DNA from: Cupriavidus sp. 2SB
Lineage (GTDB): Bacteria; Pseudomonadota; Gammaproteobacteria; Burkholderiales; Burkholderiaceae
Length of the DNA stretch: 64,000 bases
Direction of reading: 5' to 3'
Assembly (NCBI RefSeq): GCF_005503625.1
Contig: NZ_SCMX01000022.1
Coordinates: forward strand, 28,864 to 92,863
Positions within the stretch are counted from its first letter, which is position 1, and each line of letters begins with the position of its first letter. Shown here piece after piece: positions 60,925 through 64,000 of the stretch. The notes under the pieces are model-generated. The model did not search any database, was not told where the DNA came from, and saw only the letters and a program-made list of their open reading frames with translations. Made by a program: the position numbers and the translations under genes.

Positions 60925-63798
60925 TTACCAGCGATAACGCACCCCCAGCTTTGCGCCAATCGCATTGCTGTCACCTAAGTTTTGCAGGCTGGTGCGAGCC
61001 AGCAGTTCGCCGTAGACGCTGTAGCGGTCGTCGTTCCAGTTCAGCGATGCACCAACGCCCAGGCCAGCCCACAGTGCCTGTTCCTTGCTGACCACGCTGA
61101 TATCCGCCACGCGTGCCGAGGTACCGTGCAGAAAGTCGTAGTACAGGTTGGTGATGCCGTACACATGCGAGCGGCTGGTCTTGCCATTGGCGGCGGTCCA
61201 CTTGGTTTCGTGATCCAGCGAAACGCCCAGGCGCGAGACCAGGCTGTTGCCGTTGTCACGCGAAACATTGGCGCCGTACTGGTCGGTGAACGCATCGAAG
61301 CGCACCTGCGACCAGGCGAGTTGCGCCTGCGGCGTGATGGACCAGTTGCCGCCCAGTGCCAGTTGATGGCCGGCTTCCACGCTGGTAGCCACGCCGCTGC
61401 CGCGATTGCCGTTGGCAAGCTTGGCCGAGAGCGTCGAGGAGCGGATATCGGTGTCGTACCACGTCACCGTGGCGCGGGCATCCACGTACGAGCCATTGTT
61501 GCCGTACCAAGTGGCCGTACCGCCAAAGCCGTAGCCGGTGGCATCGATCGCACCGTTGCCGAACATCGACGAGACATTGGAGTTGGCAATGCCATAGTGG
61601 AACGTCGGGCCTACCACCAGCGTGCCGGAGGCGTTCTGGATGACCGGTGCATCCACGCCGCCTTCGAACTTCCACATGCGCACGTTATAGCTGGCGCTGG
61701 TCGTGCTGGTCGACGGATCGATGTGCGTGTTCGAGCCTTCCACACGCGCCCAGGCACCGCGACCGATGATCGGCTTGCCAGCGTCCTGCTCGGCTTGCAC
61801 GGCCGCATTGGGCGACCACGAACGATTGCCCACGCGCTGTTGCAGCGTGCCGAGTTCGTTGAAACGTTGCAGCACGCTCGAATAGGCTTCATACAGCGGC
61901 ACGGTCGGTGCCAGCAGCGGAGCGGCTGAGGTCGAAGCCGAGCTGCCGGCAACCGTCGTATCGGCCAGCGTCGAGCGCAAGTACCAGTCGCCATCGGCCG
62001 GCGTGGACACGCCATTCTTGTAGAGACGGTAGGCATACGCACCAGCCACCACGGCTTGCTGGCCCTGGAACGTGTAGTCGCCCGCCAGCGTGAAGGCGCC
62101 ATTCGATGCGCCTTGCACGTCGATGACCTTGATGCCATCGACCGTCGCCGCACCCGATCCGCCAACGTTGACCGCACGGATCTGGCTGCTGCCCGACGTG
62201 TCGCCCGTTACCACCAGTCGTCCCGTCGCCGAGGTATCGCCACCGAACACGGTATTGACGCGCACCGTACCGCCATTGCCGATGTAGTTACCAGCGATGG
62301 TCAGTACGCCCGAGCCGCCGCCCGGCGTGACCGTGCCAGTGTTGGTGACATCGCCGAAGATCGTGCCGGTGCCTGACAACGTACCGGCTGCGTTCACGGT
62401 GACCGGACTCGTGATCGACCCATCGATGGCGAGCGTGCCGAGGTTGATCGTGGTCGGACCCGTGTACGTGCTGGCGGCGGTCAGCACCGTGGTGCCCGTG
62501 CCGTTCTGTGCCAGACCGCCCGCGCCCGAAACGGTGCCGCCATACGTATAGGCATCGGAACGGTTGAATGCGAGGGTGGCGCCGGTGTTGACCACCACGT
62601 CACCAGCAAGGCTGCCGCTCGTGCCGCCATTGCCGATCTGCAGCGTGCCTTGATCGACGGTCCACGGCGCAGCGACCGTACCGGTGCCGATCAGCGCCCA
62701 GGTACTGGCGCCAGTCTTCGTGAAGTTGTCGAAGTAACGGTATTGCGCGGTGTCGCCGATGGTGGAGACATCGAACACGCTGTTGGTGTCGCCGCCAAGG
62801 CGGAGCGTGTCGTTGGTGCCGAGCGCGCTGGCTACGACGTTGCCGACGATGTTGGAACCGGCTTGCAGTTCGAGCGTGGCGCTGGCGTTGGCCACAGTGC
62901 CGAACTGAATCGCGTTGGCGGCGCCGTCACCTGCTCGCACCGTTCCCGAGTTGACCATTGTGATGTTGGTGTTGGTCGCCGTCGATATCGCAGCGGCGCC
63001 TCGGCCGCCCTCGATGACCCCGGAGTTCTCGAGGGAGAACAGGGCGGTGCCGTTGCCGATCCGCACGCCGATCCCGCCACCGGTTCCTCCGCTCAAGTCG
63101 CTACCGCCGCGGATCGTGCCCTGGTTGACGAGACGGCCTGAAGTAAGCGCCGCCGTAAAATTGACGCCAACGCCCCCCGTGCCGCCATTGACGTCACCAC
63201 CGGAAATCGTGCCGGATGCACTGTTGATGACAGCGGTACCGTTGGCAGCGCTGATGCCTGCACCCCCTGTGCCTGCCGTGGCCCCGCCTCCTTTGATCGC
63301 GCCATTGTTGGTGAGCGACGCGCTACCCGCCAACACAAAACCCGTGCCACCAGCACCGCCGCTGTCTGTATCGGTCCCACCAGTGATCGAGCCGTTGTTG
63401 ATAGAAGATCCGCCGCTGACGGCCTGACCACCGCCCGGCGAGGCGCCGGTTGCGCCAACATAGATGCCGTTGAATGTCCGGTCTCCGGTGAACCCACCGG
63501 CACCCGAAGCCCGGGTCAGCGTATAGCCTTGCGTATCGACGGTGACCCGCTTGCCGGCCGCCGGTAGTGTAGTGGCGATAGTCAGCGTGAAACTGTTGGC
63601 TAGACGGATCGTCGCACTGGCGTCACCGTCAGAGTTTGCCGCCGACAGTGCGGCGCGAAGCTCGGTTTCATTGCTGACCAGATACTCGGCCGCCGACGCC
63701 CCCACCGGAAACATCAACGCCACCGCCAGAGTAATAGAGGACGCTTGCGGCGCGCGCACGGCTACCTGCCGCATTCCACGACAAAAATTTGACTTCAT
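60925..63798 (-). CDS. Autotransporter with repetitive Gly/Ser/Asn passenger
   Basis: A 957-residue type Va surface protein. The signal is followed by a passenger of parallel beta-helix type: repeats such as NNGSITGG, NNGAIKGG, NQGTIRGG and ENSGVIEGG recur every 25-40 residues up to about residue 300. An autotransporter-associated repeat (NGTGTTVLTAASTYTGPTTI) comes later. The last 260 or so residues form the beta-barrel, with GRGAWARVEGS, GGTATWYGNNGSYVDARA, ALWAGLGVGASLNW and the end KLGVRYRW. A function such as adhesion is possible but not shown; no protease triad was seen. Confidence 0.9.
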   Translation of the reverse strand: MKSNFCRGMRQVAVRAPQASSITLAVALMFPVGASAAEYLVSNETELRAALSAANSDGDASATIRLANSFTLTIATTLPAAGKRVTVDTQGYTLTRASGAGGFTGDRTFNGIYVGATGASPGGGQAVSGGSSINNGSITGGTDTDSGGAGGTGFVLAGSASLTNNGAIKGGGATAGTGGAGISAANGTAVINSASGTISGGDVNGGTGGVGVNFTAALTSGRLVNQGTIRGGSDLSGGTGGGIGVRIGNGTALFSLENSGVIEGGRGAAAISTATNTNITMVNSGTVRAGDGAANAIQFGTVANASATLELQAGSNIVGNVVASALGTNDTLRLGGDTNSVFDVSTIGDTAQYRYFDNFTKTGASTWALIGTGTVAAPWTVDQGTLQIGNGGTSGSLAGDVVVNTGATLAFNRSDAYTYGGTVSGAGGLAQNGTGTTVLTAASTYTGPTTINLGTLAIDGSITSPVTVNAAGTLSGTGTIFGDVTNTGTVTPGGGSGVLTIAGNYIGNGGTVRVNTVFGGDTSATGRLVVTGDTSGSSQIRAVNVGGSGAATVDGIKVIDVQGASNGAFTLAGDYTFQGQQAVVAGAYAYRLYKNGVSTPADGDWYLRSTLADTTVAGSSASTSAAPLLAPTVPLYEAYSSVLQRFNELGTLQQRVGNRSWSPNAAVQAEQDAGKPIIGRGAWARVEGSNTHIDPSTSTTSASYNVRMWKFEGGVDAPVIQNASGTLVVGPTFHYGIANSNVSSMFGNGAIDATGYGFGGTATWYGNNGSYVDARATVTWYDTDIRSSTLSAKLANGNRGSGVATSVEAGHQLALGGNWSITPQAQLAWSQVRFDAFTDQYGANVSRDNGNSLVSRLGVSLDHETKWTAANGKTSRSHVYGITNLYYDFLHGTSARVADISVVSKEQALWAGLGVGASLNWNDDRYSVYGELLARTSLQNLGDSNAIGAKLGVRYRW

Positions 63799-63974
63799 TG
63801 AACTACCCCGTTTCTATGTATTGTTTTAGCTACAAAGCGTAGCCGGGGGCGATCTTAGATCACGTGATGAGGCGTATGTAAGTACTACAAACAGCAGGGT
63901 TATGTGCTGTCGCGAACGTGCGACGGTGATTGAAGGAAGTGTTGCAATGGGTTGCCACCATGATCCAAATGGTC

Positions 63975-63990
63975 TAGAGCGCACGCTCTA
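63975..63990. promoter_or_regulatory. 16-bp palindrome at the right edge
   Basis: TAGAGCGCACGCTCTA is a perfect 7-2-7 inverted repeat about 180 bases upstream of the autotransporter start. It resembles operators of dimeric regulators such as TetR types, possibly serving a gene beyond the window. Confidence 0.4.
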
Positions 63991-64000
63991 AACGTGATTC

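Overview
The window is GC-rich DNA with betaproteobacterial gene content, most likely from a Cupriavidus-type metal-resistant bacterium. The strongest evidence is a complete cnrYXH-CBAT nickel/cobalt efflux locus whose CnrX keeps all five known metal ligands. A Burkholderiales general porin, a Bug/TctC fragment, a Burkholderia-type lipase with its foldase, and a NodT-EmrA-EmrB efflux operon fit the same group. No rRNA, tRNA, CRISPR array or intact insertion sequence was seen.

Layout. 1-2986: a type IV restriction pair, McrB (5' end outside the window, with an EVE/PUA-like insertion) and McrC. 3232-8649 (minus): a cell-surface-signalling iron uptake unit, ECF sigma, FecR anti-sigma, TonB receptor with an STN domain, and a PepSY membrane protein, with a Fur-box-like site in front. 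9061-16496: mostly unlinked genes, namely an MFS carrier, an NlpC/P60-like periplasmic protein, small secreted proteins, a DUF4382 lipoprotein, a YecA-like protein and a lipid A acyltransferase. 16795-18072: a patchwork of three broken genes (sdaA 3' end, tctC 5' end, lysR without its first helix). 18501-22552: two DUF1254/DUF1214 paralogues and an outer-membrane protein. 22828-25267 (minus): an MFS carrier after a decayed chrBA chromate locus.

25408-44434 is a metal-resistance island. A czc-like operon on the minus strand (czcI-like, czcC-like, a small membrane protein, a membrane-fusion protein, an HME-RND pump with an unusual signature, a small periplasmic protein) diverges from a czcN-like methyltransferase gene. 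The methyltransferase gene leads directly into cnrYXH and cnrCBAT. Two near-identical promoter elements, in front of cnrY and in front of cnrC, look like the CnrH-dependent promoters. Downstream, in the same direction, come a response regulator without a partner kinase, a His-rich membrane protein, a HupE/UreJ-type protein and a membrane-anchor protein.

44725-53065 is a catabolic cluster: a GntR regulator facing a FAD oxidoreductase, an MFS carrier, a DapA-family lyase/synthase, an aldehyde dehydrogenase, a YddG-type exporter and a porin. Three TGTCTA/TAGACA operator-like palindromes lie in the divergent gap; the substrate is not known. 53202-55368 is a secreted lipase with its foldase. 55641-60013 is a tripartite MFS drug-efflux operon. 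60025-63798 (minus) carries a solute-binding-type protein without a signal peptide and a large autotransporter.
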